50,083 nucleotides of DNA, taken from assembly GCA_964646525.1 (NCBI GenBank), contig CAZYER010000008.1:1-50083 (forward strand). The letters run 5' to 3'. Below, in pieces: positions 1-7,325 of the stretch (position 1 is its first letter; each line of letters starts with the position of its first letter). Both the position numbers and the translations under genes were made by a program. The notes under the pieces are model-generated. The model did no database searches and was not told the DNA's origin. It was given only the letters and a program-made list of their open reading frames with translations. Source of the stretch: GCA-002282575 sp964646525. GTDB taxonomy: Bacteria > Pseudomonadota > Gammaproteobacteria > Thiomicrospirales > Thiomicrospiraceae.

Positions 1-180
1 TACACTATTTCAATGAGTTATGGTGTTATTTATAGGTTTGAACACGGATTCAGGATAGTTTCATTGCTTTGGTATCACTTCAATAAGACAAGCCAGCCGC
101 AGGCACTCAATGACGGCTATAGGTATCGCCTATACTATTGAATTAAATCATAAAATATGTAGCAAAATGGATAAAAACAG
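1..180. other. left-edge non-coding stretch
   Basis: I see no supported gene here. The only structure is a short inverted repeat, TATAGG at 118-123 and CCTATA at 129-134, with no T-run after it. The upstream neighbour is outside the window. Confidence 0.4.
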
Positions 181-209
181 TTGCAAGAATGAACGCAATG
201 CACTATAAT
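181..209 (+). promoter_or_regulatory. sigma-70 promoter of the tRNA-tufB transcript
   Basis: TTGCAA at 181-186 and a perfect TATAAT at 204-209 are separated by 17 bp. Transcription would begin near 216, about 80 bases before tRNA-Tyr. No other good promoter is seen before tufB, so the three tRNAs and tufB are probably one transcript, as in E. coli. Confidence 0.8.
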
Positions 210-295
210 TGTATCCATGTTCGGTGAACGAATTGTCGCTAAAGTAGCCAAAACACTTGACCTAAGTAAGGGTAGTGGTTATCATAAGCGGAATT

Positions 296-380
296 GGTGG
301 GGTATCCAAGTGGCTAAAGGGGACTGATTGTAAATCAGCTGGCACTGCCTTCGTAGGTTCGAATCCTACCCCCACCACCA
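296..380 (+). tRNA. tRNA-Tyr (anticodon GTA)
   Basis: The acceptor arms GGTGGGG (296-302) and CCCCACC (370-376) pair fully. The T arm GTAGG/CCTAC is at 353-369 and CCA is encoded at 378-380. The anticodon GTA is at 330-332, and the long variable arm is that of a class II tRNA, as expected for bacterial tRNA-Tyr. It is the first gene of the tRNA-tufB transcript. Confidence 0.95.
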
Positions 381-394
381 GTGTTTCAAAGTGT

Positions 395-468
395 GCGGCC
401 TTCGTATAATGGTAATACCCTAGCCTTCCAAGCTAGAGCCGCGGGTTCGATTCCCGCAGGCCGCTCCA
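395..468 (+). tRNA. tRNA-Gly (anticodon TCC)
   Basis: The acceptor arms GCGGCCT (395-401) and AGGCCGC (458-464) pair. Discriminator T is at 465 and CCA is encoded at 466-468. The anticodon loop CTTCCAA gives TCC at 427-429. It lies 14 bases after tRNA-Tyr, in the same order as glyT in E. coli. Confidence 0.95.
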
Positions 469-473
469 GAGAT

Positions 474-549
474 GCTTTTTTAGCTCAGTCGGTAGAGCGC
501 ATCCATGGTAAGGATGAGGTCGCAGGTTCGATTCCTGCAAAAAGCACCA
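474..549 (+). tRNA. tRNA-Thr (anticodon GGT)
   Basis: The acceptor arms GCTTTTT (474-480) and AAAAAGC (539-545) pair. Discriminator A is at 546 and CCA at 547-549. The anticodon loop ATGGTAA gives GGT at 507-509. It lies 5 bases after tRNA-Gly and directly before tufB, matching thrT in E. coli. Confidence 0.95.
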
Positions 550-632
550 GATTAAAAAGGTTGACTTTAACAAGTCAGCCTTTTTTGCTATTATGGCATT
601 TTAATTTGTTTAACAACGGTGAGGGATCATTC

Positions 633-1883
633 CATGGCTAAGGAAAAGTTTGAACGTAAGAAGCCACACGTAAACGTTGGAACCATTGGTCACGTTGACC
701 ACGGTAAAACAACACTAACAGCAGCGTTAACGATTGTATCGGCACGTGCATTTGGTGGTGAAGCGAAAGCTTACGACCAAATCGACAACGCTCCTGAAGA
801 AAAAGCACGTGGTATTACCATCAACACCTCACACGTTGAATATGAATCAACTTCACGTCACTACGCCCACGTAGACTGCCCAGGTCACGCCGACTATGTT
901 AAAAACATGATTACCGGTGCGGCTCAGATGGACGGCGCGATCCTCGTTTGTTCAGCAGCTGATGGTCCTATGCCACAAACGCGTGAGCACATCCTATTGT
1001 CACGTCAAGTAGGTGTACCTTACATCGTTGTATTCTTAAACAAAGCTGACATGGTAGACGACGCAGAGTTATTAGAGCTTGTTGAAATGGAAATCCGTGA
1101 GTTGTTATCATCTTACGACTTCCCAGGTGACGACACGCCAATCATCACAGGTTCAGCATTGAAAGCAGTAGAAGGCGACCAATCAGAAATCGGCGAACCA
1201 GCAGTACTGCGTTTATTGCAAGCGCTAGACGACTACATCCCACTACCAGAGCGTGCGGTAGACAAACCATTCCTAATGCCAATTGAAGATGTGTTCTCAA
1301 TACAAGGTCGTGGTACCGTAGTAACAGGTCGTATCGAAACTGGTGTCATCAAAGTAGGCGATACAGTTGAGATTTTGGGTATCAAAGATACACAAACAAC
1401 TACTGTTACTGGTGTTGAAATGTTCCGTAAACTGCTAGACCAAGGTGAAGCAGGCGACAACGCAGGTATCCTATTACGTGGTACTAAACGTGAAGACGTA
1501 CAACGAGGTCAAGTACTGGCTAAACCAGGTTCAGTCAAAGCACACACCAAATTTGAATGTGAAGTCTACATCCTGTCAAAAGAAGAAGGTGGTCGTCATA
1601 CACCATTCTTCAACAACTACCGCCCACAGTTCTACTTCCGTACAACGGACGTAACTGGTGCATGTATGTTGCCTGACGGTGTTGAAATGGTTATGCCAGG
1701 TGACAACGTTAAGATGTCGGTTGAATTGATTCAACCCATCGCGATGTCAGAAGGCTTACGCTTCGCGATTCGTGAAGGTGGTCGTACGGTAGGTGCTGGT
1801 GTAGTTGCTAAAATATTAGCTTAATTACCCGCCTAACGGAAAACCGATGAAAAAGCCCGTCAGCAATGACGGGCTTTTTTGTT
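633..1883 (+). repeat. long exact repeat, copy 1 (tufB plus terminator)
   Basis: By eye this 1251-bp segment is identical to 18916-20166. Identity starts one base before the tuf start codon and ends just after the terminator T-run. Flanking DNA differs on both sides. This pattern suggests gene conversion between tuf copies rather than a mobile element. Confidence 0.85.
634..1824 (+). CDS. tufB: elongation factor Tu, first copy
   Basis: EF-Tu is the GTPase that delivers aminoacyl-tRNA to the ribosomal A site. The protein is 396 aa, the usual length. P-loop GHVDHGKT lies near residues 19-26, followed by DCPGH and NKAD, then beta-barrel domains 2 and 3. The start at 634 gives the canonical MAKEKFERKKPH terminus and has GAGGG at 621-625; an upstream in-frame ATG at 619 would add five non-conserved residues. 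It is cotranscribed with three tRNAs and ends at a strong terminator. The coding sequence is identical to the copy at 18917-20107. Confidence 0.97.
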   Translation: MAKEKFERKKPHVNVGTIGHVDHGKTTLTAALTIVSARAFGGEAKAYDQIDNAPEEKARGITINTSHVEYESTSRHYAHVDCPGHADYVKNMITGAAQMDGAILVCSAADGPMPQTREHILLSRQVGVPYIVVFLNKADMVDDAELLELVEMEIRELLSSYDFPGDDTPIITGSALKAVEGDQSEIGEPAVLRLLQALDDYIPLPERAVDKPFLMPIEDVFSIQGRGTVVTGRIETGVIKVGDTVEILGIKDTQTTTVTGVEMFRKLLDQGEAGDNAGILLRGTKREDVQRGQVLAKPGSVKAHTKFECEVYILSKEEGGRHTPFFNNYRPQFYFRTTDVTGACMLPDGVEMVMPGDNVKMSVELIQPIAMSEGLRFAIREGGRTVGAGVVAKILA

Positions 1884-1889
1884 TTTTTC
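1850..1889 (+). terminator. rho-independent terminator of tufB
   Basis: The stem GCCCGTCA/TGACGGGC has a GCAA tetraloop and is followed by a T-rich run at 1875-1888. The same hairpin follows the second tuf gene. Confidence 0.92.
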
Positions 1890-1937
1890 GTTGTTTTTGG
1901 GTAACATAGAACACCTAGTATCACTGAGGGTAGTATC

Positions 1938-2468
1938 ATGAAGGGCATGGTGTTCACAGAGTTTTTAGAAATGGTGGAAACTAAGTTTTCTGCCGACATG
2001 GTTGACGATATTATTGACGATGCCAATCCAGCTTCGGGCGGTGCTTATACGTCAGTCGGCACCTATTCACATGAGGAGTTGGTCGATATGGTGGTTGCGC
2101 TGTCGAAAAGAACTCAAATTCCGGTTCCGGTTTTGGTCAGAACTTTTGGTGAGCATGTTTTTGGTGTCTTTGCACGATCGTTTCAGCAGTTTTTTGAGGG
2201 TGTGCCAGATGCATTAACCTTTTTATCTGGCATTGAAGATATTATTCATGCGCAAGTGATCAAGTTATATCCAGACGCGCAATTGCCTAAATTTGATTGT
2301 TTGCGTGAAGGTAATCGCTTAACCATGATTTATCACTCGGATCGTCATTTGGCTGATTTGGCAGAGGGCTTGATTATGGGGTGTGGTCAGCATTTTGGTG
2401 ATCACTTAACCATTCAGCGCGAAGAGTTGAATGAGTTGAGTACGCGTTTTGTTGTTACCAAGGTTTAG
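1938..2468 (+). CDS. H-NOX heme domain protein, probable nitric oxide sensor
   Basis: Stand-alone H-NOX (HNOB family) of 176 aa, a cytosolic heme-based gas sensor that in bacteria usually controls a neighbouring kinase or cyclic-di-GMP enzyme. It begins MKGMVF as the family does. The proximal heme ligand should be His104 in the IIHAQV segment, followed by LYPDAQLP. The heme-propionate motif YxSxR is Tyr132-Ser134-Arg136. The position matching the distal Tyr140 of the Thermoanaerobacter protein is Leu141, so an O2-excluding, NO-responsive pocket is inferred. GAGGG at 1926-1930 supports the start. The stop abuts the start of the histidine kinase, indicating a two-gene operon. No clear promoter was found in 1890-1937. 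Confidence 0.92.
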   Translation: MKGMVFTEFLEMVETKFSADMVDDIIDDANPASGGAYTSVGTYSHEELVDMVVALSKRTQIPVPVLVRTFGEHVFGVFARSFQQFFEGVPDALTFLSGIEDIIHAQVIKLYPDAQLPKFDCLREGNRLTMIYHSDRHLADLAEGLIMGCGQHFGDHLTIQREELNELSTRFVVTKV

Positions 2469-3803
2469 GTGTTGATGGAAGTTCAACCAACGGTTGATGC
2501 GATTACCGCATTAGAAATGCGCTGGCAAAAGCGCATAGATCGAGAGCGCATCGCTAGAAAAGAAGCAGAGCGACTGCTAGAGGAGAAAAGCTTAGCTTTA
2601 TATGAACGTAATGTTGAGTTAAGGGAGCTGGCGTCAAATCTTGAAAAGTTGGTGGATCAGCGAACGTCTGAATTAGAGATAGCGTTAAAAAAAGCTCAGG
2701 CAGCAACGGTGGCAAAAAGCGAGTTTTTGGCTACCATGAGTCATGAAATTCGTACCCCTTTAAACGGCGTGCTCGGTATGGCGCAGCTGTTATCTGATAC
2801 GACGCTGAATGATCAGCAGCGTGAATATGTTAGTAATTTAAAAAATACCAGTAACACCTTGTTGGCAATTATTAACGATGTACTCGACTTTTCAAAGATA
2901 GAGGCGGGTAAGTTAGAGCTTGAGCGTATTGATTATGACTTGCATCAGCTTGTAAATGAAGTTTGCGCTATATTCCAGTTGCAAGCTCAGCAAAAAGGAT
3001 TGTCTTTACGGTTGGAGTTGTCTCCTTCGGTGCCGCAGTGGATTGTGGGAGATCCAACACGGTTGCGTCAAATACTGATGAATTTATTGTCAAATGCGAT
3101 GAAGTTTACAGCATCCGGAAGTGTGGGTTTGCAGCTGACATCGACAGAGCATAGTGATCTCATTACCGCATGCGTCTGGGACACGGGTATTGGGATGAAC
3201 GAGACGGCTTTATCTAAGTTATTCCAGGCATTTAGTCAAGCTGATGCCTCTACCACGCGGGAATATGGTGGTACAGGCTTGGGATTGGCTATTTGTGAGT
3301 GCTTGACGGGATTAATGGGCGGTCGAATTTGGGTAGAAAGTGAATGGCAAAAAGGATCGCGGTTTTATTTTACTTTTGTCGCTCCTAAGGGAGAAGCAGC
3401 TATCCCAATGAATCCCGTTGAATCCCGACTGAGTCTAGCTGAGTTGCAGGTGCTGTTGGTTGAAGATAATGCCATTAATCGCATGGTAGCGAGCAGCTTG
3501 CTGGAAAAATTGGACATCAAGGTGGATATTGCGGTAGATGGATTGGAAGCTGTCTCTATGGTGGAAAAAACATCTTATGATTTAGTGTTGATGGATATGC
3601 AGATGCCGAATATGGATGGATTGACAGCGACTCAGCATATTCGTGCCATGAACCTATCCAAACGGCCGACGATTATTGCTTTGACAGCTAACGCGATGAA
3701 TGAAGATCAAGAACGCTGTCTGGCAGCTGGAATGGATGATTTTATTAGTAAGCCCATTCATTTCGATCAATTAAAACAAACGCTGGCGCGCTTTTATCCT
3801 TGA
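2469..3803 (+). CDS. hybrid sensor histidine kinase, partner of H-NOX
   Basis: A cytosolic hybrid kinase of 444 aa. Residues about 15-80 form a charged coiled coil. HisKA follows with phospho-acceptor His92 in SHEIRTPLNG, then HATPase with the N box near 206-214, DTGIG at 238-242 and GGTGLGL at 267-273. A receiver domain spans about 325-443, with acidic Glu332/Asp333, phospho-acceptor Asp376, Thr406 and Lys428. There is no transmembrane segment or other input domain, so the H-NOX protein encoded immediately upstream is the likely sensor. The GTG at 2469 touches the H-NOX stop; TTG 2472 or ATG 2475 are alternative starts. No output regulator lies nearby, so phosphate probably goes to a distant HPt protein or regulator. 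Confidence 0.92.
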   Translation: MLMEVQPTVDAITALEMRWQKRIDRERIARKEAERLLEEKSLALYERNVELRELASNLEKLVDQRTSELEIALKKAQAATVAKSEFLATMSHEIRTPLNGVLGMAQLLSDTTLNDQQREYVSNLKNTSNTLLAIINDVLDFSKIEAGKLELERIDYDLHQLVNEVCAIFQLQAQQKGLSLRLELSPSVPQWIVGDPTRLRQILMNLLSNAMKFTASGSVGLQLTSTEHSDLITACVWDTGIGMNETALSKLFQAFSQADASTTREYGGTGLGLAICECLTGLMGGRIWVESEWQKGSRFYFTFVAPKGEAAIPMNPVESRLSLAELQVLLVEDNAINRMVASSLLEKLDIKVDIAVDGLEAVSMVEKTSYDLVLMDMQMPNMDGLTATQHIRAMNLSKRPTIIALTANAMNEDQERCLAAGMDDFISKPIHFDQLKQTLARFYP

Positions 3804-3851
3804 TGGATAGACGGTAAATACAAATAAACACACTTTATGGCGTAATTCTTG

Positions 3852-3880
3852 TTGCAACGCGCTGTAATTTTGACTAAAAT
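3852..3880 (+). promoter_or_regulatory. sigma-70 promoter of tRNA-Trp, secE, nusG
   Basis: TTGCAA at 3852-3857 and TAAAAT at 3875-3880 are spaced by 17 bp. It lies 36 bases before tRNA-Trp and is the first good promoter after the H-NOX module. Confidence 0.75.
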
Positions 3881-3915
3881 ACCCAGCTGTTTTGCTTTAA
3901 ATAGCAATTAACCCC

Positions 3916-3989
3916 AGGGGATTAGTTTAATGGTAGAACGAAGGATTCCAAATCCTTTGGTGAGAGTTCGATTCTTTCATCCCCTGCCA
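3916..3989 (+). tRNA. tRNA-Trp (anticodon CCA)
   Basis: The acceptor arms AGGGGAT (3916-3922) and ATCCCCT (3979-3985) pair, with discriminator G and an encoded CCA at 3987-3989. The anticodon stem AAGGA/TCCTT encloses TTCCAAA, giving CCA. The T stem has one G-T wobble, and the D stem also closes with a T-G wobble. It lies 26 bases before secE, the tRNA-Trp/secE/nusG arrangement known in other bacteria. Confidence 0.93.
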
Positions 3990-4015
3990 AATTCACCTTT
4001 CATTTCAAGCTAAGT

Positions 4016-4390
4016 ATGAAACAACAAAACACTGCGACCAGTCCTGCTGATAAATTCCGCTACATTCTTTCGATCGCGTTGTTGGTTGCCTCGCTTGTCG
4101 CCTATTATTTATTAACCGATTTGGATTTGGCACTGCGTGTGCTGATCGTCGTTGCGGGCGTTGCTATTGCTGTTTCGGGCGTATGGACGACAGTATTTGG
4201 TTCGAATACGCGCAAACATTTAAATGATACGCAGCGTGAAGTGCGCCAAGTAGTGTGGCCTACGCGAGAGCAGGCAGTTCGAATGACGTTAATTGTCTTT
4301 GTTGCTGTGTTTTTCGTTGGTTTGTTTTTGTGGTTGGTTGATATGTTTTTCTTGTGGGGCGTTCAGTGGCTCACAGGGCGCGGGGAGTAA
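4016..4390 (+). CDS. secE: protein translocase subunit SecE
   Basis: SecE clamps SecY in the inner-membrane SecYEG channel. The protein is 124 aa, the long gammaproteobacterial form. Three hydrophobic spans lie near residues 15-33, 38-60 and 93-118, and the conserved amphipathic segment REVRQVVWPTREQ precedes the last one. The start is preceded by only a weak ribosome site. nusG follows after 3 bases. The transcript probably starts at the promoter before tRNA-Trp. Confidence 0.95.
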   Translation: MKQQNTATSPADKFRYILSIALLVASLVAYYLLTDLDLALRVLIVVAGVAIAVSGVWTTVFGSNTRKHLNDTQREVRQVVWPTREQAVRMTLIVFVAVFFVGLFLWLVDMFFLWGVQWLTGRGE

Positions 4391-4393
4391 TTA

Positions 4394-4924
4394 ATGCGTT
4401 GGTATGTAGTTCACGCCTACTCAGGCTATGAAAATTATGTCAAAAAGACATTGCAAGAATATATTGATCGCGCCAACATGCAGGATCGCTTTGGCGATAT
4501 TTTAGTTCCTTCAGAAGAAGTAGTCGAAATTCGCGATGGTAAAAAACGTAAGAGTGAGCGTAAGTTTTTTCCGGGCTATGTGCTAGTTCAGATGGAAATG
4601 GATGATGCGGTATGGCATTTGGTGCGTAGTGTGCCGCGTGTCATGGGGTTTATCGGCGGTACAGCCGATAAACCAGCGCCGATTACCGATCGTGAAGCCA
4701 ATCAAATTCTTCAGCGCATGGAAGAAGGTGCAGAACGTCCGCGTCCTAAAGTGCTGTTCGAGCCAGGTGAAGTGGTGCGTGTCACCAATGGTCCTTTTGC
4801 GGATTTTGAAGCCGTGGTTGAAGAAGTGGATTACGAGAAAAACAAACTCAAAGTTTCGGTGTTGATTTTTGGTCGCTCAACACCAGTCGAGTTGGAGTTT
4901 ACCCAAGTCGAAAAGACGGCCTAA
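4394..4924 (+). CDS. nusG: transcription termination/antitermination factor NusG
   Basis: NusG binds RNA polymerase as an elongation factor and links it to Rho or to ribosomal protein S10. The protein is 176 aa. The NGN domain begins RWYVVHAYSGYE and contains FFPGYVLV near 58-65. The C-terminal KOW domain has EPGEVVRVTNGPF near 122-134. It sits 3 bases after secE with GGGGAG just upstream, and comes before the L11 operon as in E. coli. Confidence 0.97.
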   Translation: MRWYVVHAYSGYENYVKKTLQEYIDRANMQDRFGDILVPSEEVVEIRDGKKRKSERKFFPGYVLVQMEMDDAVWHLVRSVPRVMGFIGGTADKPAPITDREANQILQRMEEGAERPRPKVLFEPGEVVRVTNGPFADFEAVVEEVDYEKNKLKVSVLIFGRSTPVELEFTQVEKTA

Positions 4925-4956
4925 TAAACAGATTCGTCAGAATCACGGGAAGTTTG

Positions 4957-4969
4957 GTTTAGACTAAAC
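4957..4969 (+). promoter_or_regulatory. perfect inverted repeat in the nusG-rplK spacer
   Basis: GTTTAG and CTAAAC flank a single A. It lies 28 bases before rplK, inside the only spacer in this operon that could hold a start signal or the L1 autoregulatory target. I could not identify a convincing promoter here, and a role is only inferred from position. Confidence 0.3.
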
Positions 4970-4996
4970 GCTATACCCTTAACATGGAGCTATAAC

Positions 4997-5425
4997 ATGG
5001 CAAAAAAAATCACAGGCTATATCAAGCTGCAAGTGCCAGCTGGTAAAGCAAATCCTTCTCCACCCATTGGTCCAGCGTTGGGTCAAAAAGGTGTTAACAT
5101 CATGGGTTTCTGTAAAGAGTTCAACGCTGCAACTCAAAGCATGGAACCAGGTTTACCTTTACCAGTTGTCATCACGGTTTATGCAGATAAAAGCTTTAGT
5201 TTTATCCTGAAAACACCACCAGCATCTTTCTTGTTGAAAAAAGCTGCCGGTATCACCAGTGGTTCAGCAATTCCTAACCGTAACAAGGTTGGTAAAGTAA
5301 CTGACGCTCAGATCGAACAAATTGCAACAACGAAGATGCCTGACTTGAATGCTAATGATATGGATGCTGCTAAGCGTACCATCGCTGGCACTGCTCGTAG
5401 CATGGGCTTAGTGGTAGAGGGTTAA
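4997..5425 (+). CDS. rplK: 50S ribosomal protein L11
   Basis: L11 forms the GTPase-associated centre of the large subunit with 23S rRNA and L10/L12. The protein is 142 aa, as in E. coli. It starts MAKKITGYIKLQVPAGKANP and carries the PPIGPALGQ segment. GGAG at 4986-4989 sets the start. It is followed after 5 bases by rplA; in E. coli L1 represses this pair by binding the leader. Confidence 0.98.
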   Translation: MAKKITGYIKLQVPAGKANPSPPIGPALGQKGVNIMGFCKEFNAATQSMEPGLPLPVVITVYADKSFSFILKTPPASFLLKKAAGITSGSAIPNRNKVGKVTDAQIEQIATTKMPDLNANDMDAAKRTIAGTARSMGLVVEG

Positions 5426-5430
5426 TAGAA

Positions 5431-6132
5431 ATGGCAAAACTAACTAAACGCCAAAAGGCAATGCGTGCTGCGGTTTCTTCAACTAAAACCTACGCAATTG
5501 ATGAAGCGATCACGATTTTAAAGTCTTTCGCTTCTGCTAAATTTTCAGAGTCTATGGATGTTGCAGTGAACTTGGGTATCGACCCACGTAAATCTGACCA
5601 AGTCGTTCGTGGCGCAACGGTACTGCCTAACGGCACAGGTAAAACCGTGCGTGTTGCTGTGTTCACTCAAGGTTCTAATGCCGATAAAGCTCGCGAAGCG
5701 GGTGCAGAATTTGTTGGTATGGAAGATTTGGCTGAGCAGGTTAAAGGTGGCATGATGGACTTTGACGTAGTTATTGCTAGTCCAGACGCAATGCGCGTTG
5801 TAGGTGCACTAGGTACTGTGTTGGGTCCACGTGGTTTGATGCCAAACCCAAAAGTCGGTACTGTGACGCCAGATGTTGCCAATGCAGTTAAAAATGCTAA
5901 AGCCGGTCAAGTTCGTTTCCGTGCTGATAAAGGTGGTGTGGTACACACAACCATCGGTAAATTGGCTTTTGAGCCTAACGCACTGAAAGAAAACTTAGTA
6001 GCGCTATTGTCTGATTTGCAAAAAGCTAAACCAGCGGCTGCAAAAGGCGTCTACATGAAAAAAGTAACCATATCATCTACCCAGGGTCCTGGTGTGACTG
6101 TTGATATGAACAGTGTGAGCCTAGGCGCTTAA
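5431..6132 (+). CDS. rplA: 50S ribosomal protein L1
   Basis: L1 builds the mobile stalk at the E site and is the translational repressor of the rplKA transcript in other proteobacteria. The protein is 233 aa. The family motif near VLGPRGLMPNPKVGTVT (about residues 130-146) is intact. It follows rplK closely. A 141-base leader separates it from rplJ. Confidence 0.98.
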   Translation: MAKLTKRQKAMRAAVSSTKTYAIDEAITILKSFASAKFSESMDVAVNLGIDPRKSDQVVRGATVLPNGTGKTVRVAVFTQGSNADKAREAGAEFVGMEDLAEQVKGGMMDFDVVIASPDAMRVVGALGTVLGPRGLMPNPKVGTVTPDVANAVKNAKAGQVRFRADKGGVVHTTIGKLAFEPNALKENLVALLSDLQKAKPAAAKGVYMKKVTISSTQGPGVTVDMNSVSLGA

Positions 6133-6142
6133 TTGCGACTGG

Positions 6143-6267
6143 GTACACGAGATGGCTGTCCTTGCATGCAAGGCTGCTCATCTCAGACCGCAGGTGCTAC
6201 TAACCTAGCTTAAATTGGCCTGCGCAGAAGGGAAGCCACCATCTTGAGATGGTTCACTCGTTAGGAG
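6143..6267 (+). promoter_or_regulatory. L10 leader, autoregulatory mRNA element of rplJL
   Basis: The core AGACCGCAGGTG at 6185-6196 and CCTGCGCAGA at 6219-6228 matches the E. coli L10 leader pattern, where the L10-L12 complex binds to repress its own translation. Two more hairpins are visible: GAGATG (6149-6154) with CATCTC (6179-6184) enclosing the palindrome CTTGCATGCAAG, and CCATC/GATGG with a TTGA loop at 6239-6252. AGGAG at 6263-6267 is the rplJ ribosome site. Confidence 0.75.
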
Positions 6268-6273
6268 AAATTA

Positions 6274-6768
6274 ATGGCACTTAAACTTGAAGACAAGAAA
6301 CAGGTCGTCGAGGAAGTGTCTGCTTTAGCTCAATCTGCGTTAGCAGTTGTTGCTGCGGAATACCGTGGTTTGACTGCTAGCCAGATGGATAGCTTGCGTG
6401 GCGAAGCGCGTAAAGCAAACGTAACAGTGCGTGTTGTTAAGAACACCCTGGCGCGTCGTGCTTTAGCGGGTTCATCACATGAGCCTATGGCAGAGACTTT
6501 AACGGGACCATTGATCCTGTTGTTTTCAACAGAAGATCATGGTTCTGCGGCAAAAGTTACCCAAGAATTCGCTAAGAAAAATGACAAGCTCGTTGCACGT
6601 TCTTTGTCAATTGGTTCTGGTGCGTTGGGTGCTGATCGCCTTGCTGCAATTGCTGCATTGCCGAACCGCGACCAAGCAATTGCGATGCTAATGAGCGTCA
6701 TGAAAGCACCAGTGGGCAAACTTGCTCGCACTTTGGCTGCTGTTCGCGATGCCAAAGAAGCCGCATAA
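6274..6768 (+). CDS. rplJ: 50S ribosomal protein L10
   Basis: L10 anchors the L7/L12 dimers to the large subunit and with them represses its own mRNA. The protein is 164 aa. It starts MALKLEDKKQVVEEVS and contains VVAAEYRGLTASQM and RVVKNTLARRAL. AGGAG lies six bases before the ATG. It is controlled by the upstream L10 leader and followed by rplL. Confidence 0.98.
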   Translation: MALKLEDKKQVVEEVSALAQSALAVVAAEYRGLTASQMDSLRGEARKANVTVRVVKNTLARRALAGSSHEPMAETLTGPLILLFSTEDHGSAAKVTQEFAKKNDKLVARSLSIGSGALGADRLAAIAALPNRDQAIAMLMSVMKAPVGKLARTLAAVRDAKEAA

Positions 6769-6811
6769 CTTATATTTTTGTTACTCGACCCCCTGTTTTA
6801 GGAGATAAATC

Positions 6812-7183
6812 ATGGCTGTTACTAAAGAAGACATCCTTAATGCCGTTGCCGAAATGTCGGTTATGGAAATCGTTGAATTAATTTCTGCAATGGAAGAAAA
6901 GTTCGGTGTAACTGCTGCTGTTGCAGTAGCTGCAGGTCCAGCAGCTGGTCCAGCTGAAGCGGCTGAAGAGAAGACTGAATTTGACGTTGTATTGTTAGAT
7001 GCAGGCGCTAACAAAGTAGCTTGTATTAAAGTAGTACGTGGCTTGACTGGCTTAGGCTTGAAAGAAGCGAAAGATGCGGTTGAAGGTGCTCCTACTGTTG
7101 TTAAATCTGGTGTGTCTAAAGACGACGCTGAAAAAGCGAAGAAAGAGTTGGAAGAAGCTGGCGCGAAAGTCGAAATCAAATAA
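6812..7183 (+). CDS. rplL: 50S ribosomal protein L7/L12
   Basis: The flexible stalk protein that recruits translation GTPases. It is 123 aa, with an N-terminal dimerisation domain, an alanine-rich hinge near residues 36-52 and the C-terminal factor-binding domain ending KKELEEAGAKVEIK. GGAG is eight bases upstream of the start. A hairpin with an interrupted T-run follows before rpoB. Confidence 0.98.
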   Translation: MAVTKEDILNAVAEMSVMEIVELISAMEEKFGVTAAVAVAAGPAAGPAEAAEEKTEFDVVLLDAGANKVACIKVVRGLTGLGLKEAKDAVEGAPTVVKSGVSKDDAEKAKKELEEAGAKVEIK

Positions 7184-7216
7184 TTTCGGCTTGCCACTTC
7201 AGGCAACACAGGCAAT

Positions 7217-7250
7217 GGCTGGGGGTTTGTTCTTCCGGCCTTTGTCTTTT
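7217..7250 (+). terminator. probable leaky attenuator between rplL and rpoB
   Basis: GGCTGG (7217-7222) pairs with CCGGCC (7235-7240) and can extend by three more pairs towards the loop. A T-rich tract broken by G and C (7241-7250) follows. E. coli has a partial terminator at the same place, which sets the ratio of ribosomal protein to RNA polymerase. A second small hairpin, GGTATT/AATACC, follows at 7251-7265. Confidence 0.6.
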
Positions 7251-7325
7251 GGTATTTAAAATACCCCCCCAGGGAAGGGTGATGTCCCCCAGAATTTCTA
7301 CATTGTCTAACCCATGAGGTTATCG

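Noticed and set aside
118..134. TATAGG/CCTATA inverted repeat as a terminator of an upstream gene
   Set aside because: The stem is short and AT-rich and has no T-run; it could occur by chance.
216..295. A fourth tRNA (thrU equivalent) before tRNA-Tyr
   Set aside because: No cloverleaf or CCA end can be drawn; the stretch looks like a plain leader.
381..641. An open frame of 86 codons across tRNA-Gly, tRNA-Thr and the tufB start
   Set aside because: It is built from tRNA sequence, has no ribosome site and overlaps three certain genes.
6781..7215. A 144-codon minus-strand frame over rplL
   Set aside because: It is an antisense shadow of the alanine-rich rplL gene with no family resemblance or ribosome site.
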